Shown here one piece after another: positions 62,817 through 64,000 of a stretch of 64,000 bases of DNA. The notes under the pieces were generated by a model, which had not been told where the DNA came from, ran no database searches, and was given only the letters and a program-made list of their open reading frames with translations. Source of the DNA: Hamadaea tsunoensis DSM 44101. GTDB lineage: Bacteria > Actinomycetota > Actinomycetes > Mycobacteriales > Micromonosporaceae. A program made the translations under genes and the position numbers. The DNA lies in NCBI RefSeq assembly GCF_000428945.1, contig NZ_KE386822.1, forward strand, positions 1-64,000, in the 5' to 3' direction. The stretch's first letter is position 1. Each line of letters starts with the position of its first letter.

Positions 62817-64000
62817 TGACGACGCTTACGAACGCCGCTCCGCCCAAGACCAAGAGTCAGGCGCTGCGGTCCTACGATGTCGCCGATTTCCCGGCCCTCA
62901 CGGGTCTGGAGGAGGAGTGGCGTTTCACCCCGCTCAAGCGCCTGCGCGGACTCGCCTCGGCGACCGACGCGGTGGCGACCGGGGCGGCCCCGAAGCACGA
63001 GGCCGTCTCGCTGCCGGCCGGCGTGACGCTGTCGTCGATCGGGCGCGACGATCCCCGGCTGGGCAGCATCCTCGCGCCGTTCGACCGGATCAGCGCGCTC
63101 GCGTACGGGGGTGCGCCGGAGGCGCTGCTCGTCAGCGTGGCCAAGGAGGCGACCCCCGGTGAGCCTGCCATCCTGCGGCTCGTGGGCGGCGGCGCCGAGG
63201 GGCTGTCCTTCGGCCACACCTTCGTCGACGTCGGCCCGATGGCCGAGGTCACCCTCGTGCTGGAGCACACCGGCAGCGCCACCCTCGCCGACAACGTCGA
63301 GGTGTCGGTCGGCGCCGGGGCGCACCTGGTCTTCGTCACCATCTCCTCGTGGGCGCCGGACGCGGTCCAGGCGCAGCACATCCGGTTCCGGCTCGGCCGG
63401 GACGCCAAGGCCACGCACGTGCAGGTGACCCTCGGCGGCGACCTCGTACGCCAGTACACCTCGGTCGACTACGCGGACCGCGGCGGCGACATGAGCGCGT
63501 ACGGGCTGTACTTCGCGACCGAGGGGCAGCACCAGGAGCACCGCCTGCTGGTGGACCACTCGGTGCCGGACTGCCGGTCCTACGTGGGCTACCGCGGGGC
63601 GCTGCAGGGCGAGCAGGCGCACACGGTCTGGGTCGGCGACGTGCTGATCCAGAAGGAGGCGACCGGCACCGACACCTACGAGATCAACCGCAACCTGCTG
63701 CTGAGCGACGGGGCGCGGGCCGACTCGGTGCCGAACCTGGAGATCGAGACCGGCGAGGTCGCCGGGGCGGGCCACGCCAGCACGACCGGCCGGTTCGACG
63801 ACGAGCACCTGTTCTACCTGATGGCCCGGGGCATTCCCGAGACCGAGGCGCGCAAGCTGGTCGTGCGCGGCTTCTTCGCCGAACTGCTGGCGAAGATCCC
63901 GGTCGAGGAGATCCGCGAGCGGCTCGGCGGCGAGATCGAGGCCCGCCTCGTCGACGCGGAGTCCGCGTCGGTCGCCGCGGCGAAGGTCGAGGAGATCACG
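62816..64000 (+). CDS. sufD: Fe-S cluster assembly protein SufD (partial, runs off edge)
   Basis: 395 codons are open to the right edge without a stop. The start [22 protein letters not shown] is followed by FPALTGLEEEWRFTPLKRLRG, and the beta-helix core (SYVGYRGALQGEQAHTVWVGDV, INRNLLLSDGARADSVPNLEI) is typical of SufD. DDEHLFYLMARGI parallels the same region of SufB. It forms the heterodimer with SufB in SufBC2D. ATG 62816 overlaps the sufB stop, so the two are co-translated. sufC should follow outside the window. Confidence 0.96.
   Translation, partial: MTTLTNAAPPKTKSQALRSYDVADFPALTGLEEEWRFTPLKRLRGLASATDAVATGAAPKHEAVSLPAGVTLSSIGRDDPRLGSILAPFDRISALAYGGAPEALLVSVAKEATPGEPAILRLVGGGAEGLSFGHTFVDVGPMAEVTLVLEHTGSATLADNVEVSVGAGAHLVFVTISSWAPDAVQAQHIRFRLGRDAKATHVQVTLGGDLVRQYTSVDYADRGGDMSAYGLYFATEGQHQEHRLLVDHSVPDCRSYVGYRGALQGEQAHTVWVGDVLIQKEATGTDTYEINRNLLLSDGARADSVPNLEIETGEVAGAGHASTTGRFDDEHLFYLMARGIPETEARKLVVRGFFAELLAKIPVEEIRERLGGEIEARLVDAESASVAAAKVEEIT

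Overview
The window is high-GC DNA from an actinomycete, most likely a member of the Micromonosporaceae (Actinoplanes/Micromonospora-like). This is inferred from GC-rich codon use, frequent GTG starts, many apparently leaderless genes, and the conserved block uvrA / uvrC-rapZ-yvcK-whiA / gap-pgk-tpiA / secG / pgl-opcA-zwf-pgi-tal-tkt / ctaB / ctaA / sufR-sufB-sufD. No rRNA, tRNA, CRISPR array, integrase or complete insertion sequence was seen. All assignments come from reading the sequence; no database search was run.

Region 1 (1-29200) is accessory. It holds a DnaG-like primase core lacking a zinc finger, small VOC/DUF4177-like proteins, an MFS transporter, an alpha/beta hydrolase behind twin operators, an oxidoreductase/VOC pair fired divergently from one shared -10 element, and a very large HTH-nSTAND-WD40 protein. 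It continues with a CobB sirtuin, a four-gene operon of two ABC-2 exporters, a caspase-like DUF6642-type protein, an F420-reductase-like protein, an SGNH esterase and a HAD phosphatase. Next come a mini membrane protein with an HEGSH motif, yidD-dinB, a huge secreted GH87-type glucanase, a DUF998 membrane protein, a coupled gene pair with a WxG motif, an MBL hydrolase and rsgA.

Region 2 (29215-30300) is about 1.1 kb without genes and is crowded with interspersed repeats: one copy of a palindromic 3'-end element, three pieces of a second repeat family, and a 146-bp foldback element. It ends in a probable DNA-damage (RecA-NDp/PafBC-type) promoter for uvrA.

Region 3 (30301-57970) is the conserved core. 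UvrA and UvrC carry out nucleotide excision repair. RapZ, YvcK and WhiA form the usual morphogenesis/carbon-control cluster. Gap, Pgk and TpiA run lower glycolysis. On the opposite strand tkt-tal-pgi-zwf-opcA-pgl encode the pentose phosphate pathway as a tightly spaced operon. SecG and a cold-shock protein lie between them. CtaB and CtaA make heme O and heme A. Inserts include a half-length glycosyltransferase, a Tat/Rieske lipoprotein, an orphan solute-binding protein and a TTA-containing ATP-grasp gene.

Region 4 (58061-64000) is a complete amino-acid-type ABC importer followed by the suf iron-sulfur assembly operon (sufR, sufB, sufD), which runs off the right edge.

Recurring non-coding features are a family of four ~75-bp perfect-ended palindromes just 3' of genes, a second dispersed repeat family, short tandem arrays built on CCGGATCAG-like cores, and many start codons placed 6-8 nt after a TANNNT -10 hexamer.
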